A stretch of 64,000 nt of DNA from Litoditis marina (taxonomy: Eukaryota > Nematoda > Chromadorea > Rhabditida > Rhabditidae): assembly GCA_964036275.1 (NCBI GenBank), contig OZ038434.1, positions 6,653,060-6,717,059 of the forward strand. Direction: 5' to 3'. The notes under the pieces were generated by a model that ran no database searches, was not told the DNA's origin, and worked only from the letters and a program-made list of their open reading frames with translations. Below, piece by piece: positions 33,077 to 47,200 of the stretch (position 1 is the stretch's first letter; the number at the start of each line of letters is the position of its first letter). The translations under genes were made by a program, and so were the position numbers.

Positions 33077-36000
33077 ATGAGCGCTCGATATCAAGAAAGG
33101 TTAGTTCTAGCTTAGCCGAAATTCCCTGTTTATCGCTGGCTTCCAAATAGACCTTTAGATCACCATTAGAACTGTGTGCTGTAGTTTGGTCACCCTCTTG
33201 TCAGAGGTCCAATCGTATCAGTTTACACTGTCCCTCGGTTGAAGTGATGACATAACATTCACATGTAGGCATGTTGTGGAGAATGGTGTAGGTCAAACCA
33301 TTTATTCACATTATTGTTCAGATTGGCCAGTATTGAGAAGGTACTTCTGATTGACAAACAGACGATTGATTTGACAGAACTGCGAAATGCCTGCACGTAC
33401 GGTACGTGTTCTTAGACAGTTCAAGTCTTTTTCGAAAAAGAAGGATGGGAGTGTTTTGGTGTAAATTATGTGATCTATAAAGTTTGCTATAAAGAAAGGC
33501 ATATACAATGTATGTATTCTGTTCAATATCGCTTTGTTTGTAGTTTGAACATTATGGGTGTAACCAAATCAAACTACAATGAAGGGTTTCTCATTCCCTA
33601 TATACCCTTTGTTCTCCAGGTATCCCTGAGCCTTTGAGACCGCTCGCTTGGCGGCTCCTACTCAACTATCTTCCTATTGAACGACAACAGTGGAAGGAGT
33701 ACTTGAGGGTAGGTTATTGTTTGGACTATGTATCTGAATTAAGGTGGATGCATATTGGAAGATCCTTATAGTTTTTGACATATTATGTCAATTATGTGGG
33801 TAGATGCAATTTTCTTCATAATGTTCCACGCTACTGATACCGATGTCGAAGGTACAAACGATTGTATTGTCTTACTAATTCAGTAGGTTCACTTCGGATT
33901 TGCAGTGGGTACGGTACACGAAGTTTAGAGTACGGTTTTCAATCTAGTTCAAAGTTTCAAGTCTGACTTCAACAATCGTACAGAGCAACCTTTATGAGCG
34001 TAACCAAATTTGATTTGTGCTTGCTTGCTGAATATGGCGTGATTCTCGAATAACGTCCTACATTGCATCAGGATCAAACTACAAACAAATCAGAATCGCA
34101 CAAAATAGCTCTCGTTGCTGACTTTTCCAACACCCACATTGTAGTTTTCGGTTCTAACCAATTGGCTTGCAGTTACAACGCGAGAACTACAATTCCTTGG
34201 TTGACCAGTTGATTGTGGAACCAGGACGAGTTTCTTCTGGAGATGACCACGTAAGCCAACCTAACTGTTTTACTTCTCTTCATTTCGTATCTAGGGTTTG
34301 AACAGATCTTGAGCACAATGTGAATGTTCCGATGGAAATAGAAAAAATCAGTGAGTGACCATGATTCCGATGTTCAATATTTTTTGTGCCAGTTTCTCAG
34401 TAGGTTGGGAACTATCGAACAAATCCTGTGAGTTAGATTTTCGACTGTTAGGACGTAAGATAACGCTATCCTAAATTATTTACTGGGTTGCTATTGTTAT
34501 TGTACAGTTTCAAATTTCATTACATATCAATTGTCTGCAAAACGCTCAGTTTGTTTCAGCCACTTTCCGATAACTCGAACAGTGAATGGGGTGCGTTTTT
34601 TGAAGATAACAGAATGCTTACCCAAATCGACAAGGACGTGAGAAGGCTATGCCCCGAGATTCAGTTCTTTCAACTCAAAACAAAATATCCCCACAAGTGA
34701 GTTTTTCTTCCTATTATCAGCAAGTCAAGTTTTTGACCATTCTCAACCTATCGCGATTATCTAGTTGAGCAAAGCTAGTTACTCTGGCAGATTTCTTCCC
34801 GAACCGATTCTTCCCGAACCAGTTGGTTAGGGAACCGAACCGTTTGCGTACTCAAACCGATATTTAACCAAACCAAACCCTAATAAACATTACGTAGTCT
34901 ACCAATTCCAGCATTAAGTTTAAGTACATGAATTGATTCGGTTCCAACTTTATTGGCCTGAATTTGTTTCGGTTCTGGAACGAACCAACTCGGTTCGGTT
35001 TTGGTTCAAGGAGAGTCGGTTCGGTAAGGAATTCACCAGTTACTCTCCTGATTTACTACAATACTTGTTGAAAATTGTAGAAATACGGTTGTGATTGTGA
35101 TGCATAATCACAAGCTTCATTCAGATCAGCCGTAGAATGTAATCTCACTGGCCGTGTTACTGGAGCTGATCTCAAATCACAGGAGTACAATATCGATAAG
35201 ACTGTTTCCTCGAATGTGAGTGAGACTTTTATCGATTTTCAAAGATGTATCAAATGGTAACCGATCACTATCTACCCCGTTGAAATACGCATACTTGAAA
35301 TCTTAAAACCTCAATCCTTCTTTTTTATAAGTGAGAACTGAGAACGTCTTCTCAGCATAGGCTGCTCTGTTTTGAAACGTTGGAAAATAAAAAATGTTCG
35401 TTCAGCTCCACTCCACATTAGGTTTTGATTTCACCATAACTTTTCAATTGAGCATTTTTAGGTCCGAAAACAGGCTACTGAACAATACAAAGTGATAGAA
35501 GACAGAGATGCCGAACTACACTGGCAGGTGGTGGAGCGAATTCTCTTCATTTACGCAAAACTCAATCCCGGAGTGAAATACGTTCAAGTGAGTGTTTTCT
35601 TCATTTGCTTGGTAGAAATGAACACTATAACAACACTATGGCACGCACCGGGATAACAAACACAGCCGAATATATCAAAATGGTCCTTCCTGCGATGCGT
35701 GCTTCGACCGATCTATACGGCTGTTGTTCTCTTTTTTATCAACGTGTGGTATTGGACTAGCACTATTACAATTAATGGGAATCCATCCTTCATTAGTAGG
35801 ATAGGATGATAGGAATGATATAATGATATATTGGTTTTAAAATAGGTATGAATCTTTTTGACCTACAGTCGGGGTGTAATTCCAGGGTATGAACGAGGTG
35901 CTCGGTCCTATCTATTACGCCCTGGCTTCGGATCCGGATCAAGAATGGGCCGAGTTTGCAGAGGCGGATGCCTTCTTCTGTTTCCAACAACTCATGAGTG

Positions 36001-37211
36001 AAATAAAGGACGTCTTCATCAAAACACTCGATCAGAGCAGCTGCGGAATCGGTTCGTTTTTAAAATACTTGTAGACATAATTAAAGTATCATTTAATAAT
36101 AATACCAAGTTAATTTGAAACGAATTACTGTATTTTGTCATCGTAGGTTACGATAGTAGTTCATATCCATACTCTTTTGTTCTATTTGGAATCAATTTTG
36201 GCTTCACAGATTTATAAGCTGTCAGTACTGTAATACATGACTATTTTCTATTCTACTTTCATTTCAGAATCCACAATGACTTCCTTCTATGACTTATTGT
36301 CATGGTTTGATCCGCAGCTATATGCGCACATGGTTACGGAACTCAATATCAAACCACAGGTAGGTCAGAGGGTCTGCGATTCAGAATTCTGGAAAATAGG
36401 AGTTTTCGAGCGACGAAAGTTAACTTTTCGGAGTCGAGCTTTCTCTAATTTTTTCGAGTAGATTTGTAGTTGGTAAGTACAATACTTAATATCACATTTT
36501 CTGCATTACGGCCTATTCTGTTTGTATATTAGTAGTTGTATTGTCTGTTTCAGTTCTATGCCTTCCGCTGGCTCTCTCTTCTTCTCAGCCAGGAGTTTCC
36601 CTTGCCAGACGTGATCACTATATGGGACAGTCTATTTTCTGATCCTTCCAGGTATTAGTTTGTTTCTGATATATGAACTATACAAAATACTCGCGATTTC
36701 ACGAACTAGATGTATGGTACGCTTAGTGTGATACATAATGCGCTAAGTGGTACAGACTGTCAATAATTTCAGATTCTCCTTACTCCCCTATGTATGTTTG
36801 GCAATGTTGGAGTTCAAAAGAGACTATCTTCTCTCGGCAGACTTCGCGGACACTCTTCGATTACTTCAAGTAAGATATTATCTATATTTAGTTTGTGGAC
36901 GATTATGTATGATCATCTTTGATTGACAAGACATGACCCAATCCGAGTTGTAGTTTTTTTCATTTATTCATTCTGGCGGAAACGCCAGAATGAATAAATG
37001 AACGGCCAAAAAATATTGTATCTCCATAAACCCACTTTCGTTTCAGAACTATCCCGACATTGATGTGTCACAGCTGGTATCTCTCGCCCTGTCAATACGA
37101 GATGGTGGCACGGCGAAGCCAGCCGAGAAGCAAGATAGTAAACGAATGAACAAGCATACCAGGACCTTCTCTGACAAAATCAAGGAGTTGGGAAGCTTGC
37201 TCCGTAAATGA
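33077..37211 (+). CDS. TBC1D13: TBC1D13: TBC-domain Rab GTPase-activating protein
   Basis: Stimulates GTP hydrolysis by a Rab; mammalian TBC1D13 acts on Rab35. Twelve exons: 33077-33099, 33322-33401, 33620-33708, 34173-34250, 34560-34696, 35125-35215, 35462-35587, 35886-36051, 36268-36359, 36554-36651, 36773-36869, 37047-37211; 413 residues (human 400). Key features: GIPEPLRPLAWRLLLNYLP at the TBC start; the dual fingers IDKDVRR (I113, D116, R119) and YVQG (Q208); HWQVVERILFIYAKLNPG; GMNEVLGPIYYALASDPDQE; FRWLSLLLSQEFPLPDVITI. Both catalytic fingers are intact, so an active GAP is expected. The start MSARYQER-LAS fits the human N-terminus. All splice phases agree. Same strand as ATF6, convergent with importin-7. 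Confidence 0.94.
34790..35036. repeat. TTTCTTCCCGAACC-type imperfect palindrome
   Basis: GATTTCTTCCCGAACCGATT near the left end and GGTTCGGTAAGGAATTC near the right; GAACCG/CGGTTC motifs inside. In TBC1D13 intron 5. Confidence 0.45.
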
Positions 37212-37530
37212 ACTATATATGATAACTTTGTAATGTTATGATTTCATATATTATTGGTGCTCTACATTCACTTGTTTGTTGTATATATTCGAGTTACATG
37301 AATCCGTTTTATGGATCATTTGTTTCTCTTCTGCAATTCTTGCCTGCCGAAAGGGTTCGAAAACAAATTCTTCTTCCAAGAAGGAACCGACCACATAAAT
37401 TCAGAACCAATTCCGGAGATTGCCTGAATATCGCAGAAAGCACAAGATTACCGCAGTACTGTTATTTATTGCCCGTCAGTGTTAATCGCAACAAAACCAT
37501 CAATGTTGAGGATTTTCGAGGACTAGTTAG
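37212..37530. other. TBC1D13 3' region
   Basis: Mostly AT-rich. An open frame runs through it but continues into the adjacent MITE array and shows no family similarity; no gene called. Confidence 0.4.
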
Positions 37531-37840
37531 TAGGGTTGTTAATCGAGTTCTAAATTTAGAGTTTTCGAGTTTTGGGAAATTTCGAGTTTTCGAGTTTTGG
37601 GAAAATTCGAGTTTTCGAGTTTTTGAGTTTTGGGAAATTTCGAGTTTTCGAGTTCGACTCAACTCGAAAATTTTCGAGTTTTTTCGAGTCGAGTCGAGTT
37701 TTGAGTGTTTTTGGACCCAAAAAGAGACATTTTTCGAGTCCAAAATTTTGATTTTCGAGTTTTCGCGTTCAAAATTTCGAGTTTTCGAGTTTTGGGAATT
37801 TTCGAGTTTTTGCGAGTCGAGTTCGAGTTTAACAACCCTA
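37531..37840. repeat. TTCGAG hAT-like MITE with perfect 8-bp TSD, longest copy
   Basis: 310 bp. TAGGGTTGTTAATCGAG left, TTTAACAACCCTA right, CTAGTTAG on both sides (37523-37530, 37841-37848). The interior holds about 20 TTCGAGTTTT-like units, more than in the other copies. Confidence 0.94.
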
Positions 37841-37848
37841 CTAGTTAG

Positions 37849-38248
37849 CTTATTTTGCATCCTCAAACATACAATTCCAGTTTCAATTTTTGTAGAAATC
37901 ATTATTGTAGAAATCTGAAATATTCCCATCTAGAGATATTTTCTTCTCACCAACAATCCCTGAAACTAAATGTCCAAACTAAAACAATTTTCTCCGATCT
38001 CGAATTAGTCGAAATTTTGAACAAAGAGAACAACAATTCTAACAATCTTTTATACTTTGTCAACAAAGATAACAAAGAAATAACAAGCGATAAAACTCTG
38101 AATGGATCGGACAATACCAATGAGAAGACAACAAATTAAAATTTCTCTAGTAAAGCCAGCCAGAATGAATTTGATGCGCCATAAGAACTGTATATGGGAC
38201 GCGCTTTAATGAAAACAACTAGTAAAATTTCCCTCAATAGATGAAAAA
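37849..38248. other. Convergent gap between TBC1D13 and importin-7
   Basis: AT-rich. A 94-codon plus-strand frame rich in Asn, Lys and Thr is present but looks compositional. A minus-strand ATTAAA at about 38206-38211 could serve as importin poly(A) signal. Confidence 0.35.
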
Positions 38249-41200
38249 TCAAGCTCCGAAGTTGAAGTTTCCTGGCACGACAGCTTCCGCACTGAATGAG
38301 TACCCTCCGGCCTCCAACACCTTCTTTGAGTGTTCCGATTTCACATGTTGGTCACAAGTCTGAATACGTCTCAATTAAAAAAAGATAGGTCCAACCACAA
38401 CCGAAAAAGAAACACTCATTCGTAAACGCCCATTGAGCAGAAAACTAACTTTTCAGAATTATTGCTCACGAAACTAGTGACGCTCGAAAACGTAAAACAC
38501 TCACCTTGTCCAATTCATGCAGTTCCTTTGTTTCCTCCGGGCTCAGATTGCTGACCATTTGACTGAAGAGAACAGCCTCCTTTTGCTGGAATTCTGAAAG
38601 AAGAAATCTATTCTCTACATAACCAATGATGACTATGATGATATCAGTATTCACGTATTCGATACATGAAGGTAAAAAATGTGCGAAAAGAACATTACGT
38701 ACGTTCCATGGACTGTTTAAACACTACGAAGACATCTGGAGCATTTTCATCATCCATCTTGGTCACAAACTGTTCAGTGTCCGTCTCCTCCTGAAACAAA
38801 TAGAAAATTGCACCTACGTAATATTTAACCATGCAAGAAATCCATTTTCGAATGAAACGTGAATGATATTTTGGCAATGTTCAACTGGAAGTAGGCATAT
38901 TTTCAGACATATCAAATGTCAGTGAAACCTACAGCAAACGTTCACAACGACATCTGCCCGCAGTGTTCTCTATAGATACCTCGAACATGCTGTCGTCATC
39001 GCTGTCGTCTTCATCTCCATCGCCGCCCCTTCGATGTTCCTTCGCAATAGCCTCCAGGTAGTCGAGGGTTCCCTAAATAATCATACTTGTTAATTGTGCA
39101 AAGCGAGATTCCAAGTATATTAGAAACTTTTGAAAACAATCACACGGCAAAGAAGGATAGAATATAGATTATTCGTGATATAACATTCAACTCCAATACC
39201 TTACACCACAACATGCCCAGTAAAGTTGTCCGAATAGCTGGAAAATAATCGCCGAAAACTAAAAAATGTGGCTGGTCATAAAATATAGTGATATTGCCTT
39301 CTCCCTTTTCCTACCTCATCAATCTCGTCATCATCGTCCGACAGGTCATCATCGATTTTTCTATGACCCTGGCCATCTTCTTCATCGTCACTCTCGTCTT
39401 CCGAATCTGGAACATGCTCACATATAAAAATACCACCACAGAGATAGTAAGGAAATGATGAATAAGAAACACGTAAATAGTAAATCATACTCTACCTGAA
39501 TCATTCTCTGCCTTTCTATTCTCAGCCTGAGCCTTCAGAGCACGTTGCAATCCGTTGAAGATGGAGAGGCAACATTGGAGCACCTGCAACGAGTAAGTAC
39601 CACATTGAAGTATGCTATTATCTAACAATCGTCGGTCCAGCTTTTATTCTAGTTGGCCAGTTGGGAATATATTGCGTGTAGAGATTGAGAAATGTGAAAC
39701 GAACTCGTAGGAGACATTTTTTCCTCATATAAAGAAATTATTGAGGGAATATAAGAAACAAACCTTTTTGGGATCATAGGCGATGAGAGAGGGACGGAAC
39801 TCATTGGGTAGCTGCATCAGGGTACACCAGGCAAAAGCTGCCATCCGCCTGAAAAACAGAATTGATGAGTTTCGTTCTGAATACAAATAAGAACTAAACT
39901 CAAAAATGGATATGAGAGATTCTCTCACCTATTGTGCACACCCTCGAACTGGCTGCTCATTTCAGCCAATTGTTGTGTGAGATAGTCGAGGGGATTTGGA
40001 TGATTTGGTGCCAGCTCCTTCAGAATTCGAACGGCCAGTTCAGTGTTAGTGTACAGGGCAGCCACAACAACCTAGATATTAAATAGATGTTTAGCAACAT
40101 AACACATACATCGACACTAAAATAATTAACTCTACAACTATCGGGATTATAGCAGTGCGAAATGAACGAACTAATCTTTTCGAAGGAAGCTTGTCGTATC
40201 TAACCACAACCATGATCATTTGAGAAACAAATGTCTAGCTTCTATGATGTAGTTATGTGATTTTTGCTGCGAAACGATCACCGCCTAAAAAAAGAAGTGG
40301 GAAAGAGAAAACAAAAACTAACCAGCAACAGCATATGTTTCAATTCGCTCAGTCCGTCCTCAAACGGCTTCGTGAGCCGTTCCAATGCTATCACCACAAT
40401 AGCAGGAATCGCCTGAAACTAGGATAATGCAACTCTGAACTTAATTTTCAACTTATCCAGCGACGACTGCTGCGAAATATTGTATTTTCTGAACTAGCAA
40501 GAGCAAACAATCAGAGAAGGAACGTTTTCTCATATATGAACGCGTAATATGAACTTGTGTAACACATACCTCGTTGATGAAGCCAGTACAATGAAGGATG
40601 ATAACTTCGAGCAACTTGGCCGCGTGAAGCTGGTTGTCATCTCCTTGCTCACTATCCTGAATTTCTTCTTGGTTTTTTTTAAACGAAAAACAGAATAGAA
40701 ACTTCTAGTTTGACTCGAAACATGACAATTGTTACTTGTCTAAAAAAAAGCTAGACTGACGTACAAACGTTGATCCGAATTATAATTTCTAAGAACTGTT
40801 TTCCCTTCAACTGATGATCCGGTTAACCGTTGTTGCTCACCTCAAGGACACCTTTACACATGTCAATCACCGCATTCAGCCTGTCGGGGCGGGCCAAGAA
40901 GCTGTCAGTATCCGTAACAACGTAAAGGTGCAGAGCAGGTACGATATCTGTAAAAGAAAACCTAGCCTTACTCCAGCAGTTTCGTCCAAAAAATGAAATA
41001 CATGCGTCAAACTAATAAAACCTAAGGAATATATTTAATATATAAAAGAACTTTCCATTCGATTGCAATAACAGACATATATAGGCAAATCCAAAAGCTC
41101 ACCAGCAAACATGATCATGCTTCCGTTATCCTGCTTGACAATATGATAGAGCATATCGAACACTTTCCACATGGGTTCACTGACGTAAACTGTTATCAGA

Positions 41201-44200
41201 GACTGTATCAAGAGCAGAACTTCATCGTAGTAATCTGAAAACAGCTACCAACATCAAACATTTAGGTGTTAAGCTAACATAACATAAACTACTCAGACAG
41301 CGCTCAGCCAATTTTTTCAATTGCAGCCAATTAGCCGCTAAAAACCGGTGCACACCGTAATCCAAAGACCTTTTTTCGAGCGTTTTTCTGCACTTTTTCG
41401 GTGAACTGGAGTCTACAGACTTATATTCAGTGTTCTAACAGTTGACAAAAAAATCAGAAAGTGGACAAAAGCCGGAAATTTCTCAATGACTGATTTCAAT
41501 CGTGTTTTTGTGATTTGCACGAAAAACCATCTTTCTTACTTGTTGAACAGAACGAATTAACATGTGTTATACTTGAATTTGAAGTAATTCATTGTTATAA
41601 GCGATGTCAACCCTCGAAAACAGAATCTCTGATCGTAACGTCAAATTACGATTTTCGAATGGCCACTTCGTGACTAACTTTGAACAACTAGCGCCAAGAT
41701 CTCTTAATGGGTGAAATAGAGTTTCAGGGACATGCATTCAGTGTTCTTATCGTTTATTAGAACAATTGGAGGTAAGAGATTGTCGAAAAAACCTCATGCA
41801 CTGCTTGCAATCGTGCTTTCGTGATTCACAGTAAATACATCTTTTTTGCTGACTTAAGCGAGCTAAAGGGAGTGGTACCTCTTCAACTTGAATGTTTATT
41901 ATCGGTTGCCGATAACTATGATTTTTGGTTGAAAACACTCACATTTGATTTTTTGAGTTACGTTTCTAAAATTCGCGGCCAATTCCGGCTAATTAGCGCC
42001 AACCTTTCTGAGTAAAAAATATGAGGGCTGTCTATGATAAATAACTATTACCTTTCTAACTTCGCTTACTTCAACTTGTCTAACTTTGAATTCGGCTCAT
42101 CCGTTTCGTAGAATTCAAAACACAATGATAGGTAGTACTTTTCGAGTAATTACCAACTTGGCGACCATTACCACAATTCCACAATGCTAGCCTGCCTATA
42201 TATGAAATGATCGAAACTGTTCGTTGCTCACCAATATTGGCAGTGGTGAAGACTTGTTCGATGATACGAAGAACGCTGGCCTCCATGTTGACCATGATCT
42301 CGCGATGATCGCTGACTACCTGCAACCACATTGCTCAATTCAACAAGTATTAAATTTAATTAGCCCAGACTGAACCTCAGCAAAACATTCACAATGATCA
42401 CAATACGTGAGCTGAGAGCTGAGGAGTGCAGCCGAGTAAGATTGTAGGCGTCTTCACTGAAATATTGCACGACGGAGACAGAATATCCATACAACAGTAG
42501 ATATCTGGAGATGGAGAGTGTAATAACCGCCTAATATATAAAAGACCGGAAGGAAAAAGTTTGGTTTGAAGAAAATGATCGGATGCCATCAAGTAGTATT
42601 AAGAAACATACCTCCAGAACATTAGAGAGTGTGCTGATGATGCTCATGAGAGCCGGAGTACGATCCTCGGCCACGTCGCTAGCCACTATTTCCAGGAAGA
42701 GGGTCGACTGCAAACCAAACAAATGTTAAACCTCCAAAAATTACAATTCTCATTAACGTCCACATTCTCACAAAATACTGTTGACTTCGTTTGAAGTTTA
42801 CTGATCAATTGAGTTGTTGATGTACCACGACCTCTACAATAAATTCTTCTGCAAAAAGTGGCCGAAAAATGATACAACAGGATAGGTGTCAACAACATTT
42901 AACAAACCATCTGATCAGCAATGTTGGCGGCGATTGGTATGACGTCTTCGATGAACTGGTCCATCAACTCATCCATCACTCCAACAATATCCTCAATCTG
43001 GGTCTTGGCCGCCAATTCCAAGACACATGGAATCACTTCAGCCACGAAGGGCTTCACAAGCGCATGTGCTGAAAATAACACAATTGATTGAGAGAAAATA
43101 AAACATGATGTAATGATGGATCGCTGTCTGTGATTATTCCAAGAAAACAAAAAAAACAAGAAAATAACTTAAAACGCATTGTTAAAAAAATCGAGATATC
43201 CACCTTTTTCTTGATCATCAAGAAGGGCTTGTATGGCCAGTGCGGCTTCAACCTTGCCGGGAAGTTCCTCTTGTGGATTACACAAGGTTCGGGCGAGAGC
43301 GTCAATAGTCTGAAAGAAATTAATGAGCAAACATAGCAGAGCTCAGACGGGAAGAGTCTCCTAAACCTGATAGAAGTACGTTTCTTCTTAATCGCCTGAA
43401 TAATGTGAAGCAAGATATTTTCATCAAAAAGGTGGATGACTTCAAATATGTCTTACCTTCTTGAGGATCTTGTTGGTGGCGAACAATGCCTCACTGTATT
43501 GTTTGATCGTCCAGCCGGCCCTGGCTCTAACAAAACGAGACTCGTCTTGCAAACGTCCGATCACGTGTGCATCCAAAAGTTTCTCCACGTCTTTCTTGTA
43601 CTTCTACAAAACGATCAGGGTAAATTGCAAATACTATATCTGTATGATGATAAGCACTAATAAATAATATATACCCATAACATATAGTTGATCTGTATAT
43701 TCATTGAAGAAATGTAACAAGTCATGACGAACGAAACTAAGAAAATAAAGTTCGCATACCTTACTCTTGCACAGTTGCATCGCTAATTCACCGATCATCC
43801 GTAGAGCACCATCAATCTCACGCGGATTTTTGGAGCTTCCAAGAATCTGAAAATAAGCTCAGCGTAAGCTACATCTAATCAATTCCACAAAATAATGGAA
43901 CATAAAAACTAAATTGATCTCATCAATTCCACAAAATAGTGAAACCTGAAAACTGAGTTGATCTCATAACAGCACGCAATGTCATACTATAAAAAGTGGC
44001 TTCAACTAAACCGGACAAATAGATAATGACTCACTCCGATAACGAAAGCCAATATCGGCTGAACAACATCTTTCCGTTTGGACATTGCAGACAAAAGGGC
44101 ACCGGCCCCATAGGCGGGGTTGTGCATGTCTTCGAAGATATCTGTAAAATATAGGTAAATGGAATAAACGAGGAGTGAAGCGCAGCCACCAGTAATGTGG

Positions 44201-47200
44201 TCGTCTCAAAGATTGTTGACTTCACTCAACAAGGAAATATGTACAGCTAATAGCTTGGGCTGTGATTTTTTCGAATCAAAAAGACAGTAGTGGAAAACGG
44301 CCAATGAACAATATTCATAATAATTCAAAAATAAATATAAAAACAAATTAAAAATAAAAACAATATCCGAAATCAGATAACGGAGATAACAAAACAAACC
44401 ATATTTGAAGCGAACGTATTCCTCAACATCATCCACCCACATTTCTTCATCTTCATCAGAATGGCAAAGTAGTGGAAACAGCACAGTAGTTATTATATTC
44501 TGGAATATAGATTATATTATGAGCGGCATGTGAACTCGAGTCAATTAAAAAAAATTGGACATCGTATCTCGTACTCAGTAACTTCCGCAAGTGACAAAAG
44601 CACAAAAGTTTTTCGTTTCGGGGAGAACGGGAGATATATTGGTTCGCAGCATACAAATTTCAAGAGATTATCTCAACAAACAAGATAATCAGTGGGAAAC
44701 ATGGAACAGGGCCAAAAATTATCTACTTCGAATACGACAAGGCAGTGCGAAATGATGTACAATGATAGCAAAACAAAATCATATTGCATAAATGCATACC
44801 TGCGCGTGTGGTTTGATGACCTTCCAGGTATGAGCATGTGAGATACAGGTATTCAGGAACGACAGGGTCAGATGCAGAACTCGGTCCGATACATACGAGC
44901 CCTGCCTCTTCTCATTCAGGATTTGCAACATCAGCTCAGCACAAGGAACTGAGTACTTTTGCAGGAAATGATTGGCGAAATCAGCATACCCCTTCTCTAC
45001 CTGTCCCGGTGCTCCATATCTAAACGTTTTGGAAAATGAAGCAAACTTACGTCAATTTGGAATATTCCAAAAACTGGTTTCCAGAAACGATTTCTTTGTT
45101 CCTTCTAATTAACGAAAATGACTACCACAATACACTTGTATCACACTAGAAAACTAGTAACAGATTATGTTTAGAAATCGAGAAAGGTTAACCTCACCTC
45201 TCGAACACGCGGTCCAAAATTTTGGCAGCCCATTTTTTGCATTTCCACCATACCATATTTGCCCTCTCGTCGAAATCTTCGATTTGATTCACCTGACAAT
45301 AAAATGAATTAACCCAAAATCATGAACGATTCTGGTGAAAGAAAAACTGAAAAACTAAATCTAGGAGTACTGAAACATATATTTGAATATAATTTATACA
45401 AGCAGAAATAGCATTACCTCATCAGGGACTGGGCGACTGAGTACTTGACGAGCAAACTCCAACCACGTGTCCATTCCCTCCGATGTGATCATATCCATAT
45501 TGAGCGAGAACTGTATTAGGCAAAGTTCCAATTCAAATTTCGAACGGGCATTGATTACTATGTTTTTATCTAATTAAAACTATGATACATTTACTTCGCC
45601 CAAGATAATAATAACCTACGAATACTATATACCAACCAAAATCTGAGACTTGAAACGTTATCGCACCTGAACAAGAGAGTAGAATATTTTGAAGATGAGC
45701 TTCTGAATGGTCACCGATTCCTGTGAAGGATTGGGAGCCAGTTGAGCAAAATGATGCTGCATGACAGGCAGAAGAACCTTCATTGTATCAACCATTGGCT
45801 GACGCTCCTTCGCTCGTTTATACCTGGAGCAGACCAAAAAGTTGTGATGCTAATCAAACATTTATACCTATTGTTTTATAAGTTACACTTTCGATAAGAT
45901 TATCAGACAGGTAACACTACGTACGTATTCATATGCCGAACATCAAGTAACATCAAGTAAAATACAAATCTATTTTGTATGTACTCACTCATAGACCTTG
46001 GACATCCTATAGATGAGAAGAAGAGCTCCTTGAAGTGCGGCTCCATCGGGGGTCACCAGCTTCTGTTGAATACCAGGAACCAGTTCCGGCCATTTCTCAG
46101 GAAACTCATTCCGCATTATTTGTTGAGCAGCAACGCAGAGTTGAGGTCTTAAATGAGTTGATGACTTTTGCACGACTTTTGTTGTGTTGATGCACACAAA
46201 CACAAACTTTCACATATACAAACACAAACAAGTGTCGACAATAAGAAAAACTACCTCGTATTATCTCCAGCAATACAAATAGCATCCAAAATATTCGCCT
46301 TGATAACAGCCTTGTCCTGGTCAGATAGTTGGAAATCCCCATATTCTTTTCTATGGCATTCATCATCTTCATCGAACTGAAAACTAATCAGTTGAGCACA
46401 TCATATGAGGTGGAGATTCAAATCGTAAGCATATTAATGAGAGATCCCTTTAACATTTCACAATTTGCACACAACAAACAAGAACACAGATCCCAAACAA
46501 AACGATACCGCTGAAAAGATTGAGAACTGAAAAATCAATTAACTAATGACCATACATCAGTAAGGTCCGATTTTTCTTCAAGGACGAGCCAGTTTTCGGG
46601 TAAAAATACGACAAACTCATGACTTATCTTAATAAATAGCCGAATGGTCCAAAATTCAACAGAACCCTAATTATAAAGAAATAACAATTACCTACCTCCC
46701 AAAATTTCACAACAGAGTTCTTGAAATAAATAACAGCGGCTTGACGGATTGCACCAGAGTGTGCGGCGTTGCATGCTACTTTGAGCAATTCCGGAACAAA
46801 TCCAGGGAGCTTCGTGCACTAAAAAAAATTCCAATGAATACACTGAAACGTTAAAAAAGGTAAGAACTAACAGTTCGAATAAAGTCGAGACAGGAAACGG
46901 GTAAAATCCGATGATGAAGAGAAACACAAATGTTCATAAAATTCATCATAAACATAACAACATCAGGGTACTAGTACAGACAATTTCAAATATCGGCACT
47001 CTATCGGCAACAAAATGTAGCATAAAAGCATATAAAACCCGGGATATTTAGCACTTTTAGCATTCAGCAGGCACACATTTCGGCTTTTTCATAGTATTTG
47101 CTGGCCAGCTTTCCTTTCATGGCCTCCATCGCGACTTCGGCAGCTTCATTGTAGAGATTGTAGGCACGCTCAAAGTCCTGAGAGAGACCGCAACCACCCT

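Noticed and set aside
37531..37840. CRISPR-like or telomere-like regular repeat array
   Set aside because: Short TTCGAG units without unique spacers, bounded by inverted termini and a target duplication: a transposable element.
37238..37918. 226-codon plus-strand open frame after TBC1D13
   Set aside because: More than half of it is the TTCGAG tandem array of a MITE, which stays open in several frames; the remainder has no family similarity or splice context.
37855..38139. 94-codon Asn/Lys/Thr-rich plus-strand frame
   Set aside because: Composition-driven AT-rich frame in a convergent intergenic gap, no splice or homology support.
46867..46945. Importin first exon directly upstream of 46818
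   Set aside because: Frames there do not resemble an importin N-terminus; the exon at 49395-49478 does, and joins in phase.
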